Positions 1 through 10,186 of a stretch of 64,000 nucleotides of DNA are shown here, piece after piece. The notes beneath the pieces are model-generated. The model was not told the DNA's origin and did no database searches. It saw only the letters and a program-made list of their open reading frames with translations. The translations under genes and the position numbers were made by a program. Each line of letters begins with the position of its first letter. Within the stretch, counting starts at the first letter, position 1. Origin of the DNA: Myxococcus stipitatus. GTDB lineage: Bacteria > Myxococcota > Myxococcia > Myxococcales > Myxococcaceae. The DNA lies in the NCBI RefSeq assembly GCF_021412625.1, contig NZ_JAKCFI010000017.1, positions 62,001 to 126,000 of the forward strand, in the 5' to 3' direction.

Positions 1-354
1 GTTGGAGCGACAGTCGGCGCTGCACCCGTCGCCGTCGACGGTGTTCCCGTCGTCGCATTGCTCCCCCAGCATGAGCTGCGTCTGCGAGTCGCCGCAGTAC
101 TCCCGGATGCAGTCGATGCGGCACCCATCGCCGTTGGAGTCGTTCTCGTCGTCGCACTCCTCTCCCTCCTCGACGACGCCGTTGCCGCACGTGTGGAGGA
201 TGCAGGCGTTCTGCCGGAGGGAGCACTTGCGGTCGGCGGGGCAGACGAGCCCGGACGCGCAGACCGTGCTCTCGGGGCTGACGCACGCGAGCAGGGCCGT
301 GGCGAGCGACAGCGCCAGGAGGTTGGCGCGGCGGTTCATCGGGAGGGTGGGCAT
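1..354 (-). CDS. Cysteine-rich repeat lipoprotein (C-terminus beyond the window)
   Basis: A secreted lipoprotein of unknown function, cut by the left edge after 118 codons. Residues 1-24 form a lipoprotein signal with lipobox LLAC (lipidated Cys about residue 24). The mature part is Cys-rich and carries two copies of the pattern CDDxN-x4-GDGC-x3-C, the repeat known as the Myxococcus cysteine-rich (disulfide) repeat. The start at 354 is preceded by GAGG five bases upstream; an in-frame ATG at 339 has no such site. It is the third gene of a minus-strand operon, 10 bases after the TPR/PEGA gene, so it is probably an envelope partner of that protein and of the kinase upstream. More repeats may follow outside the window. 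Confidence 0.85.
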   Translation of the reverse strand, partial: MPTLPMNRRANLLALSLATALLACVSPESTVCASGLVCPADRKCSLRQNACILHTCGNGVVEEGEECDDENDSNGDGCRIDCIREYCGDSQTQLMLGEQCDDGNTVDGDGCSADCRSN

Positions 355-364
355 GGGGACCTCT

Positions 365-1372
365 TCAGAAGCGGAACTCACCGAGCAGCCCTCGTGAGCC
401 GGCGGAGACGAAGGGCGCCGCCGTGAAGCGCTCGTTCGTCTCCGGGGTGATCCGGTACGACTCGCGGCGGTTGAGGTAGAGCATGATGGCCCCGGACAGC
501 AGGACCGCGCCGCCCAGCGAATAGGCGCCGATCGCCGCGCCCTGGAGCCGGGAGCCCTGGCGACGCAGCGAGGACAGCTCGCTGGAGAGCGGGGCTCCGG
601 TGGCTGGGATTCGGGCGTCGAAGGCGCGGAAGCGCTCCTCCGCCTTCGAGTGCATCACCCCGCCACCCCCGGCGATGGCGAGCCCCGTGCCCAGGACGGC
701 CCACGGCACCCAGGTGGACCAGCGCCGGCGGTAGCGGATCACCTGCTCCTCGGTGAACAGGTCGAGGTGGAACGTCACCTTCTCCCCGGGCATCAACGCC
801 TGGCGCTTCTCGGTGGAGAGGTAGCCCTCCTTGAGCGCCACGATGCTGTGCGTCCCGGGGCGGATCAGCCCCTGGAAGCGCCCGGGGGCCGTGAACAGCG
901 GCTGTCCATTCAGCGTGACGACGGCCCCCACCTCGTCGCACGCGATGTCCACCCACGTCAGCTGCTGCTCGATGAGCGCCTGGTACGCGCGGGCGTGCTC
1001 GAAGCGGCCCGCGTCCAACGGCTCGACACCGTGGCGCATGGCGGACTGCAGGTGCTTGTGGACCTCGATGGGCTGGTCGAGGTTCATCAGCGCGAGCGCC
1101 AGGTTGTAGTGGATGGCGGGGTGGTTCCAGTGACCGAGCGCCCGGCGATAGCTCCGGATGGCCTCGACGAAGACCGACTCCCGCAGATGGTCATTGCCCT
1201 CCCGGAACAGGGCCTGGGCCGCCTGCTGGTCCTCCGCGGAGACGCCTGTCGCCCAGGGACGATTCGAATCGCCGCCCAGCGGCCCCTCGAACCGCTGCGC
1301 CTGGGTGGGCACCGCGCACAGCAGCAGCGCCACCGAGAGCCAGCGGGTGACACGCATCGCGTCGGTCGTCAT
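365..1372 (-). CDS. Secreted/membrane TPR and PEGA-like protein
   Basis: 335 residues. A signal peptide (residues 1-25, ending TQAQ) is followed by a TPR-like helical region at about 46-130 (FREGNDHLRE..., NPAIHYNLALALMNL-type repeats), then a PEGA-like beta domain at about 140-205 with the typical pattern V.LNGQ.....P......IRPGTH.I.....GY, and two hydrophobic segments near 217-238 and 285-305. PEGA/TPR proteins are common myxobacterial envelope proteins of unknown function. It lies 9 bases after the kinase-STAND gene and 10 before the Cys-rich lipoprotein gene, so the three are almost certainly one transcript. I infer an envelope sensor or scaffold working with the kinase. No catalytic motif is visible. 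Confidence 0.85.
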   Translation of the reverse strand: MTTDAMRVTRWLSVALLLCAVPTQAQRFEGPLGGDSNRPWATGVSAEDQQAAQALFREGNDHLRESVFVEAIRSYRRALGHWNHPAIHYNLALALMNLDQPIEVHKHLQSAMRHGVEPLDAGRFEHARAYQALIEQQLTWVDIACDEVGAVVTLNGQPLFTAPGRFQGLIRPGTHSIVALKEGYLSTEKRQALMPGEKVTFHLDLFTEEQVIRYRRRWSTWVPWAVLGTGLAIAGGGGVMHSKAEERFRAFDARIPATGAPLSSELSSLRRQGSRLQGAAIGAYSLGGAVLLSGAIMLYLNRRESYRITPETNERFTAAPFVSAGSRGLLGEFRF

Positions 1373-1381
1373 GGTCCCCCC

Positions 1382-4228
<2,847 letters not shown>

Positions 4229-4598
4229 GTGGGGGCTCGACGAGGCGGTGCGGCTCCTCGGGAAGGCACACGCGGTCCGGCTCCTCCGCGAGGGGGCGGG
4301 CGCGTCATCCAGGAAGCGGGAGGGCTGGGAGGGGAGGCTGCTCGCGGAGGCAGGACCGCCAGCCGGCAGAGAGTTCCTGGGGGACGGAACTTTCTTGGAA
4401 GTCTCTGCCTCCCAATCTTGCGATCGAGAGCCTGCTTGCCTATGTGACCTTGGGGGCAGCGCGCTGTCGGGTGATGGAAGGACCTGGCGAGGGCGCGCGC
4501 CTGGAGTCGTCAGCGGGCTGGGGGCGGGCGGTGTTCACGCGGGTCGGACCAACCGAACTTCCAGCGCCTGAGACTCGGAATCGGAGAGAGGGAGTGTC
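4229..4598. other. Divergent intergenic region, 370 bases
   Basis: The region lies between the divergently transcribed kinase operon (minus) and the small membrane protein gene (plus) and must hold both promoters. I see only a weak plus-strand candidate: TTGCGA (4418-4423), 17-base spacer, TATGTG (4441-4446). No convincing coding frame, RNA or strong hairpin is visible. Confidence 0.4.
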
Positions 4599-5165
4599 AT
4601 GGCGTCCAGCGATCGTGCGGCGATGAACAGGCACCGGTGGAGCATCCTCCTGGCGGTATTCGTCCTTGCGGGGGCGCTGGGCCTGTCCGCCCTCGCTCAC
4701 GCGTCGTTCAACGCCGTCCTCCTGGTGCCGCTCCTCGTGGTGGTGGGCGGCCTGCTGTTGGTGGTGACGTTGATCCTGGCGGCGCTGCCAGTGCGAAGGC
4801 GGGTCTCCTTCTGGCCCCTGAGCATCCTGCTCGCGGGCATCGCGCTGACCTGCGTGGGGATGGTCCGGGGCATGAACTGGCGTTTCGACCGCGTGGAGCG
4901 GGAGTTCGCGCCGCTCATCGCGGCACTCGAGGCCTACCGCGCCGAGAAGGGGACCTACCCCGAGTCCCTCGAGGCGCTGGTGCCCGACCGCCTCGAGAAG
5001 CTGCCCGCGTGCGACCTGGCGGAAGGGCGGAGCGAACCGGGTCGCCCCGTCGAGCGGGGCTACCAGCTCATGGCGAGCGACCGGTTCTCCATCACCTGCT
5101 ACACCGTCGTCTTCTGGAAGTACTCGTACAACTCCCAGCAGAAGGAATGGTACGGCTGGGATTGA
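4599..5165 (+). CDS. Small membrane protein with C-terminal extracytoplasmic domain
   Basis: 188 residues, not assigned to a family with certainty. Three hydrophobic segments are visible (about 14-34, 39-62, 72-90), followed by a soluble tail of about 95 residues that begins with a short linker and the pattern LIAALEAYRAEKGTYPESLEALVP. That pattern resembles the start of the pilin-like/type II secretion 'G' fold ('LxxAlxxYrxdhGxYPxsLeeLv') seen in many small envelope proteins. ATG at 4599 has GAGAGAGGGAG upstream. It stands alone; the next gene converges on it. The fold resemblance is an inference from one short stretch, and the function is unknown. Confidence 0.8.
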   Translation: MASSDRAAMNRHRWSILLAVFVLAGALGLSALAHASFNAVLLVPLLVVVGGLLLVVTLILAALPVRRRVSFWPLSILLAGIALTCVGMVRGMNWRFDRVEREFAPLIAALEAYRAEKGTYPESLEALVPDRLEKLPACDLAEGRSEPGRPVERGYQLMASDRFSITCYTVVFWKYSYNSQQKEWYGWD

Positions 5166-5188
5166 GCGCCCGCGCGGAGCACGGGCGC
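5166..5188. terminator. Possible bidirectional hairpin between convergent genes
   Basis: GCGCCCG (5166-5172) pairs with CGGGCGC (5182-5188), a perfect 7-bp stem with a 9-base loop directly after the stop codon at 5165. No T-run follows on either strand, so a terminator role is only possible. Confidence 0.35.
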
Positions 5189-5214
5189 CCCATCGATGGG
5201 TCGGCGGGCGTGGC

Positions 5215-5730
5215 TCAGAAGCCGACGCGCGTCATCGTGAAGGACTGCGGGGACGTGACGCCGCCCTTCAGGAGGACGATGCCGGTGATGTTGCCGGTGA
5301 AGGCGCTGCGTTGGATCTGCAGGATGGCGTAGAAGTCGCGGTCCTGGCCCGCCGCGTCCCGGAACACGATGAACGAGCCGATGGCGGGGTTGTTGGGCAG
5401 CGCGTAGAAGCTCCCCGCTTCGCTGTTGCAGCCCAGGACGGGGCACGCGCGGCTCACCGTGCGCACGTACGTGCCTTCCACGCGGTCCACCTGCTCCACG
5501 CCCGTGAGCGTCATGGTGAGCAGCTCCTCGGGCGCCGCCAGCGGCCAGGTGCGCGAGTACGTCCCCGACAGCCCGAGCAGGCTGTCGGGTGACTCGTAGA
5601 CAGCGGCGGTGGAGCTCCCGGTCTGCTCCGTGTCCGGGGCCGCGGGCTCCTGTCCTCCACACCCCGCGAGCAGCAGGAGGCTGGAGAGTCCGACGACCAC
5701 GCCGCGACGACGCCTTGCGATGAAGTTCAT
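5215..5730 (-). CDS. Hypothetical lipoprotein
   Basis: 171 residues with a lipoprotein signal (Arg-rich N-terminus, hydrophobic core, lipobox LLAGC, Cys at about residue 24). The mature protein begins with a short Gly/Pro/Thr-rich linker and then a compact, probably beta-rich domain with one cysteine pair (ACPVLGC). AAGGA sits four bases before the ATG. No known family is recognisable. An inverted repeat, GAATCCT (5758-5764) and AGGATTC (5783-5789), lies just upstream between this gene and the oxidoreductase gene on the same strand; it could be a weak terminator or operator. Confidence 0.75.
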   Translation of the reverse strand: MNFIARRRRGVVVGLSSLLLLAGCGGQEPAAPDTEQTGSSTAAVYESPDSLLGLSGTYSRTWPLAAPEELLTMTLTGVEQVDRVEGTYVRTVSRACPVLGCNSEAGSFYALPNNPAIGSFIVFRDAAGQDRDFYAILQIQRSAFTGNITGIVLLKGGVTSPQSFTMTRVGF

Positions 5731-5850
5731 GAGGTCCTTGATTGGGTGATGGGCCGTGAATCCTGGAGTTGAAGGGTGATTCAGGATTCGCGTAGCGCCT
5801 CGCGCGTCACCGAGTCAAGGCGGCCCGCGTCGCCGCGTGCGGGGCCGGGC

Positions 5851-6840
5851 TCAAGCCCAGCGCACCACCAGCTTGCCCACCGAGTCGTTGCGAGCCATGC
5901 GCTCCAGGCCCTCGCGCAGCTGCTCCCGGGGGAGGACCGCGTCCACGACGGGCCTGAGGGCGCCGGAGCGGAACAGCGGGAGCAGGTGGCGCTGCGCGCT
6001 CTGGGCCAGGGCCATCTTCTCCTCGGGGGGGCGGCTGCGCAGCACGGTGGCGGTGAGGCGCAGCCGCTTGCGCAGCAGCGTGCCCAGGTCGACGTCCACG
6101 CGGGCGCCGGCGACCAGGCCCACCAGCAGCAGGTGGCCCTGGGGGGCGAGCGCCTCCAGCGTCTCCGGGACATAGTCGCCCCCCACCAGGTCGAGGCACA
6201 GGTCGGCGCCCCGGCCCCCCGTCTCCTCGCGCACGGCGTCCGCGAAGCGCGGTGGGGAGGCCTCGCAGAGGACCGTCCGGGCGACGCCCCATTCGGAGGC
6301 CCGGGCGAGCTTGGCCGCGTTGCGGCCCGTACCCACCACGCGCGCGCCGCTGGCCTGGCACAAGAGCGCCGCGGCCGAGCCCACGCCGCTGGCCACCGCG
6401 TGGATGAGCACCGTCTCCCCGGCCCGCAGGCCCCCCTGGAGGACGAGGGCGTCGTAGGCGGTGAGGTAGACCTCGGGCAGGGCCGCCGCGTCGGTGAAGT
6501 CGAACCCCTCCGGCATGGGGAGGGCCTCGCGCTCGTGGGTGACGAGCAGGTCGGCCCAGGCTCCTCCGCCGACGAGTCCCATGACGCGGTCGCCCACCTT
6601 GAAGCGCCGGGCGCGCGGGCCCACCGCCACCACCTCGCCCGCGTACTCGAGGCCGGGGACGTCCGGCGCGACGTCGGGTGGGGCGGGGTAGTGGCCGCGG
6701 ACCTGGAGCAGGTCCGCGCGGTTGAGCGCGGTGGCGCGCACGCGGACGAGGAGGTCGGAAGGGCCGGGCACGGGGTCTGGGCGCTCGTCGGTGGCGAGCA
6801 CGTCCGGGCCGCCGGGGCGGGTGATGCGGAGGACCTCCAT
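5851..6840 (-). CDS. Zinc-free MDR quinone oxidoreductase (PIG3/QorA type)
   Basis: 329 residues, the usual length for NAD(P)H:quinone oxidoreductases of the medium-chain dehydrogenase family. The N-terminal GroES-like part has the expected ALNRADLLQ.RG.YP and PGLEYAGEV patterns and lacks the zinc-binding cysteines. The Rossmann part has the cofactor site HAVASGVGSAA followed by GTGRN. The closest match by pattern is the PIG3/TIGR02824-type quinone oxidoreductase. The start at 6840 is chosen because GAGGGAGA lies eight bases upstream and the protein then begins MEVLRIT, typical of the family; an earlier in-frame ATG at 6870 has no support. It is divergent from yacG, with about 80 bases between the starts. 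Confidence 0.93.
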   Translation of the reverse strand: MEVLRITRPGGPDVLATDERPDPVPGPSDLLVRVRATALNRADLLQVRGHYPAPPDVAPDVPGLEYAGEVVAVGPRARRFKVGDRVMGLVGGGAWADLLVTHEREALPMPEGFDFTDAAALPEVYLTAYDALVLQGGLRAGETVLIHAVASGVGSAAALLCQASGARVVGTGRNAAKLARASEWGVARTVLCEASPPRFADAVREETGGRGADLCLDLVGGDYVPETLEALAPQGHLLLVGLVAGARVDVDLGTLLRKRLRLTATVLRSRPPEEKMALAQSAQRHLLPLFRSGALRPVVDAVLPREQLREGLERMARNDSVGKLVVRWA

Positions 6841-6922
6841 GGCGTTCTCTCCCTCTGGAAAGGCGGGCACGAAACGTCCTGGCTCGCGGAGCCGTCAAGG
6901 CTTATCTATGGAGGAAGCCGCC

Positions 6923-7132
6923 ATGAGCACTGCCACGTGTCCCATCTGTCAGAAGCCGGTGCCTCCCCGTGCCGAGAACACCTCGTTTCCGTTCTGCTCC
7001 CGGCGGTGCCGGGCGGTGGACCTGGGGCGCTGGCTGGGCGAGGAGTACCGGGTGCCCGACCGTCACGCCGACGAGTCGGAGGATGAGCTGCCGCCCACCC
7101 GCCATCCCGACCGGCAGGCCGGGGACGCGTGA
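6923..7132 (+). CDS. yacG: DNA gyrase inhibitor YacG, zinc-binding
   Basis: 69 residues. YacG binds GyrB and blocks DNA binding by gyrase. The zinc site is intact: CPIC near the N-terminus (C6, C9) and C25-x3-C29 (PFCSRRC), followed by the conserved VDLGRWLGEEYRVP segment and an acidic tail. GGAGG at 6910-6914 lies eight bases before ATG 6923; an upstream ATG at 6908 would overlap that site, so 6923 is preferred. The stop overlaps the GTG start of the next gene (GTGA), showing translational coupling to the PHP phosphatase gene, an unusual partner for yacG. Confidence 0.95.
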   Translation: MSTATCPICQKPVPPRAENTSFPFCSRRCRAVDLGRWLGEEYRVPDRHADESEDELPPTRHPDRQAGDA

Positions 7133-7860
7133 GCGGCTTCGTCGACCTGCATTGCCACCTGCTCCCAGGCGTCGATGACGGCGCGCGGAGCCTCGAGGAT
7201 GCGCTGGAGATGGCTCGGGCCCTGGTGTCGCTGGGCTTCTCCACCGTGGCTCCCAGCCCCCATGCGCGCCCCGAGTACGCGCCCGTGGACGTGGTCGAGG
7301 CCCGCCTGGGCGAGTTGGGGGACGCGCTGGCGCGCGAGCGCATCCCGCTGACGCTCGGACGCAACGCGGAGAACGTGCTGGACGAGGCGTTCCTGCGGGG
7401 GCTGGGCACTCCGGCCGCGCGCATGCTGGGAGCGGGGCGCTACGTCCTGGTGGAGCTGCCCTACACCGCGCCGGTGCCCGCGCTGCCGGACATCCTGTTC
7501 CGCATCCGGACCAAGGGCATCGTCCCGCTCATCGCGCACCCGGAGCGCTGCCTGGAGTTCGAGCGGAAGGGCCGCGCCGAGGAGGCCGTGCGCGCCGGGG
7601 CGCTCCTGCAACTCGACGTGGGGGCGCTGACGGGCCGCTACGGTGGGGCGGCGAAGAAGCTGTCCCGGGCCTTCCTGGACGCGGGGCTGTACGCCGTCGC
7701 GGCCACGGACCTGCATGGGCCGGTGGGGGCGCGGGAATGGGTGGGGCGGGCGATGGAGGAGCTGGACCGCAGGGCAGGGGAGAGGGCCTTCGCCCGTCTG
7801 CTCCGGGACACCCCCGCGAGACTGTTGGCTGGAGAGTCGCTGGAGTCCGACCAGGACTGA
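7129..7860 (+). CDS. PHP-family phosphatase, CpsB/YwqE-like
   Basis: 243 residues, the usual length for the CpsB/CapC/YwqE family of manganese-dependent protein-tyrosine phosphatases of the PHP superfamily, which act on bacterial tyrosine kinases in exopolysaccharide control. Metal-site motifs are visible: DLHCHLLPGVDDG (HxH at residues 8-10), an intermediate His (PSPHARPEY), IAHPERC and ATDLHG. The start is a GTG that shares its last two bases with the yacG stop. A membrane protein gene follows 17 bases later, so the three genes form one operon. No kinase or polysaccharide gene is adjacent, so the substrate is unknown. Confidence 0.9.
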   Translation: MSGFVDLHCHLLPGVDDGARSLEDALEMARALVSLGFSTVAPSPHARPEYAPVDVVEARLGELGDALARERIPLTLGRNAENVLDEAFLRGLGTPAARMLGAGRYVLVELPYTAPVPALPDILFRIRTKGIVPLIAHPERCLEFERKGRAEEAVRAGALLQLDVGALTGRYGGAAKKLSRAFLDAGLYAVAATDLHGPVGAREWVGRAMEELDRRAGERAFARLLRDTPARLLAGESLESDQD

Positions 7861-7877
7861 CGGTATACCCGGCCGCC

Positions 7878-8942
7878 GTGAAACGCGCCGTCAAGCTCAT
7901 CGCCAGCGTCCTGGTCACCGTCCTCTTCCTCTGGTGGGCCTTCCGGGACACCGACTGGGACACCCAGCTCGCGAGCCTCAAGTCCGCGAACTACCTCTGG
8001 CTGATTCCCTACTTCGTGTGCCTGACGTGCATCCACGTCGCGCGGACGCTGCGTTGGGGCTGCCTGCTGTCGGGGCTCGAGCGGGTGCCCTTCCGCAAAC
8101 TCAACGAGGCGTCCGGCATCGGCTTCATGATGCTGCTGGTGCTGCCCTTCCGGCTGGGGGAGTTCGCTCGCCCCTTCCTCATCGCGCAGCGCAGCTCCAT
8201 CCGGCGCAGCGCGGCGATGACGTCGGTGGTGCTCGAGCGCATCGTCGACGGCCTCTTCGTCGCCGCGTCCATGCGCGTGCTGCTCTTCTTCGTCCCCAAC
8301 GAGACGGCGGAGGTGCGCTACGTCAAGCTGGGGTCGTGGCTGATGTTCGCGGTGTTCGGCGGCGGACTCGTCTTCCTGCTGTTCGGCCTGTGGCAGCAGG
8401 CGCGCACCGTGCGGCTGGTGCGCTCGACGGTGGGGCGCTTCGCGCCGGCGCTGGCCGACAAGGTCGCGGACATCGTGGACACCTTCGTGGGCGCGATGCG
8501 GCAGCTGCCCGACGGCCGGCAGGTGGCCCTCTTCTTCCTCTACACGGTGGTGTACTGGGGCGTGAACGGGTTCGGGATGATGATCCTCGCCAACGCGTTC
8601 GACTGCTCCTCGGCCGCCACGGGCGCCGCGTGCCAGCCCATGAGCCTGACGCTGTTCCAGGCCTACGTGGTGCTGTGCGTGCTGGTGGTCGGGGTGATGA
8701 TCCCCGCGGCGCCGGGGATGATGGGGACCTTCCAGGCGGCCTGCAAGGTGGGGCTCAGCCTTTTCCTGCCGGCGGCGGTGGTGAACGCCGGCGGCCTGGC
8801 CTACGCGAACGTGCTGTGGTTCGCGCAGACGGCGCAGCAGATCCTCTTCGGCCTCGTCCTCATGTCCCTGGGGCACATGTCCTTCCGGGACATCGCGGGC
8901 AAGCTGGACAAGGAAGGCGAGGCCGCGGCGCCCACCGCGTGA
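7878..8942 (+). CDS. LPG-synthase-type (UPF0104) integral membrane protein
   Basis: 354 residues with about eight membrane segments. It matches the transmembrane half of lysylphosphatidylglycerol synthase/flippase (MprF N-terminal, UPF0104): an early SLKSANYLWL-type interface helix, the core motif LPFRLGEFARP and the late PAAPGMMGTFQA segment. The aminoacyl-transferase half of MprF is absent, as in many stand-alone family members thought to move lipids across the membrane. GTG at 7878 is chosen because it gives a basic start and the first membrane helix; the longer open frame upstream overlaps the PHP gene. It is the last gene of the yacG operon and converges on the lipoprotein gene at 8990. 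Confidence 0.9.
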   Translation: MKRAVKLIASVLVTVLFLWWAFRDTDWDTQLASLKSANYLWLIPYFVCLTCIHVARTLRWGCLLSGLERVPFRKLNEASGIGFMMLLVLPFRLGEFARPFLIAQRSSIRRSAAMTSVVLERIVDGLFVAASMRVLLFFVPNETAEVRYVKLGSWLMFAVFGGGLVFLLFGLWQQARTVRLVRSTVGRFAPALADKVADIVDTFVGAMRQLPDGRQVALFFLYTVVYWGVNGFGMMILANAFDCSSAATGAACQPMSLTLFQAYVVLCVLVVGVMIPAAPGMMGTFQAACKVGLSLFLPAAVVNAGGLAYANVLWFAQTAQQILFGLVLMSLGHMSFRDIAGKLDKEGEAAAPTA

Positions 8943-8989
8943 CACGGGCGGGGTGGCTCGTGGCCTCCTCGCCGGGAGGTCGCGGCGGC

Positions 8990-9445
8990 TCAGGGCGCGG
9001 GCGTGGTGGCCTGCTCCTGCTCCTCGTCGCCCGACACGGCGTTCTTCACCTTCTTCACGGCGCCCGCCGGGTCGATGTTGCCCTTGAAGGTGCCGAAGGG
9101 GGTGTCGATCTCCTGCTCGCTGCGGGCCTCGGCCGCGTAGCCCTCCGGGGCGCACAGGGCCTTCGAGGTGGAGCGGACGGAGACGATGGGCGTGTCCACC
9201 GACGAGCGCTCCTCCGTGGTCGACTTGGAGACGAGCTTGTCCTCGCGCATGAGCACGCAGCGGTCCTCGCCGTAGTACCAGGCGGTGGACTTGTCGGGGA
9301 ACTCCTGCGCCCGGCTCGGACCCGAGCCCATCGCCTCCACGACCTGCTGGGAGCTCATCCCGGGGTAGAGCTTGTGGAAGCCGCCCGAGCTCGCACAGCC
9401 CGTGGCGATGACGGCGAGAGCGGCGGTGAGGAGGAGGGTGCGCAT
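8990..9445 (-). CDS. BamE/SmpA-like small lipoprotein
   Basis: 151 residues. The lipoprotein signal ends at lipobox IATGC (Cys about residue 17). The first part of the mature chain has the pattern LYPGMSSQQVVEAMG followed by a WYYG....V segment, which resembles the BamE/SmpA fold (a helix-helix-beta unit in outer-membrane assembly and other lipoproteins). The C-terminal third is polar with an acidic/Gln-rich tail. In the 5' leader, CTCCT can pair with the AGGAG that would serve as ribosome site, so translation may be limited by structure. Function unknown; the fold assignment is tentative. Confidence 0.8.
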   Translation of the reverse strand: MRTLLLTAALAVIATGCASSGGFHKLYPGMSSQQVVEAMGSGPSRAQEFPDKSTAWYYGEDRCVLMREDKLVSKSTTEERSSVDTPIVSVRSTSKALCAPEGYAAEARSEQEIDTPFGTFKGNIDPAGAVKKVKNAVSGDEEQEQATTPAP

Positions 9446-9493
9446 GGGGTGTGGAACTCCTGGGGAATGAGGAGTCCCGAGCCTACCCCGCGT

Positions 9494-9529
9494 GAGTCTT
9501 CAGCCTCCAGGTAGGGGCTGGTGAGACTC
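9494..9529 (-). terminator. Hairpin just after the ribbon-helix-helix operon
   Basis: GAGTCT (9494-9499) pairs with AGACTC (9524-9529) and CAGCC (9501-9505) with GGCTG (9516-9520), a long stem starting one base after the stop codon of the 56-residue gene. It has no T-run, so it may act as a 3' stabilising hairpin or a weak terminator. Confidence 0.5.
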
Positions 9530-9700
9530 TCAGAGCTCCTGGTCCAACCAGTGGATGATGGCGTCGCGGATGGACGAGGGGCGCTCGCCGGAGAGGCGGG
9601 TGCGTGGCGGGCGCGGGGGCTCCGCGTCGCGGACGAGGATGGGCGGAGGGGCCTCGCGCAGCCGGGGCATGAGGCCGCGCAGCGGAGTGGCGAGCCTCAC
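9530..9700 (-). CDS. Small protein coupled to a ribbon-helix-helix gene
   Basis: 56 residues. The GTG start overlaps the stop of the preceding gene as GTGA, the tightest form of translational coupling, and the frame stays open to a TGA at 9530 that is followed at once by a stable hairpin. The protein is rich in Arg and Pro, with a middle PPRPPRT stretch and an amphipathic C-terminus (SIRDAIIHWLDQEL). No family is recognised. It could be a partner of the DNA-binding protein encoded just upstream. I consider it real because of the overlap and codon usage, but it is short. Confidence 0.6.
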   Translation of the reverse strand: MRLATPLRGLMPRLREAPPPILVRDAEPPRPPRTRLSGERPSSIRDAIIHWLDQEL

Positions 9701-9954
9701 GAGTTGCCCTCGGGCTTGGCCGGGGCGCGGCCGTACTTGCCGAGCAGGTCCTCCACGGCCTCGCGCAGGTACTCGCTCTGGTGGATGCGGGTGCGGCGGG
9801 CCAGCTCGCGAAGCTTCTGCACCTGCTCCTCGGGGACGAGGACGTGGGTGGAGACGATGTCGGCCTCGGGACCGCGCGCGTCGACGGTCGCCTCGCTGCC
9901 CACCGCGGACGGCGACAGTTCGGGGTTCAGGGGACTGGCGTTTCCATCCTGCAT
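9697..9954 (-). CDS. Ribbon-helix-helix DNA-binding protein
   Basis: 85 residues. A disordered N-terminal half (1-38) is followed by a CopG/Arc-type ribbon-helix-helix domain at about 39-73: a beta strand (THVLVPEEQ), helix A (VQKLRELARRT) and helix B after the turn (HQSEYLREAVEDLL). Such domains bind DNA as dimers and often repress their own operon. GGAGG lies eight bases before the ATG, and a good sigma-70-type promoter sits 56 bases further up (10010-10038). It is coupled by GTGA to a 56-residue gene. No toxin-like motif is visible in the partner, so a toxin-antitoxin label is not supported. Confidence 0.85.
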   Translation of the reverse strand: MQDGNASPLNPELSPSAVGSEATVDARGPEADIVSTHVLVPEEQVQKLRELARRTRIHQSEYLREAVEDLLGKYGRAPAKPEGNS

Positions 9955-10009
9955 CGGGGGTTCCTCCGGACGTGGCGCTGCTACAGGCCGCTACCGACCT
10001 GTCCAGGGC

Positions 10010-10038
10010 ATTAGGAGGGCGGTCCGCCACTCCGTCAA
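10010..10038 (-). promoter_or_regulatory. Sigma-70-like promoter of the ribbon-helix-helix operon
   Basis: On the minus strand: TTGACG (10038-10033), 17-base spacer, CCTAAT (10015-10010). The predicted start near 10003 leaves a leader of about 49 bases before the ATG at 9954, with GGAGG correctly placed. Confidence 0.6.
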
Positions 10039-10186
10039 CAAAAGCGCCGGCCCGTGACAGGCGCCCGGAGCCCACACACGTCGCGGGTGAGGGGCACTCC
10101 ATGTCACCCCCTTGGCACCTCACTCTCCCAGGGTGCTCAAGCTACTGTGGGTTTCCGCAGTATCCATTCTTGCCTGGAGCATCGCG

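Noticed and set aside
9530..9954. Toxin-antitoxin system
   Set aside because: The DNA-binding protein fits an antitoxin, but the small partner has no toxin motif and is encoded second with full coupling; I keep it as an unassigned pair.
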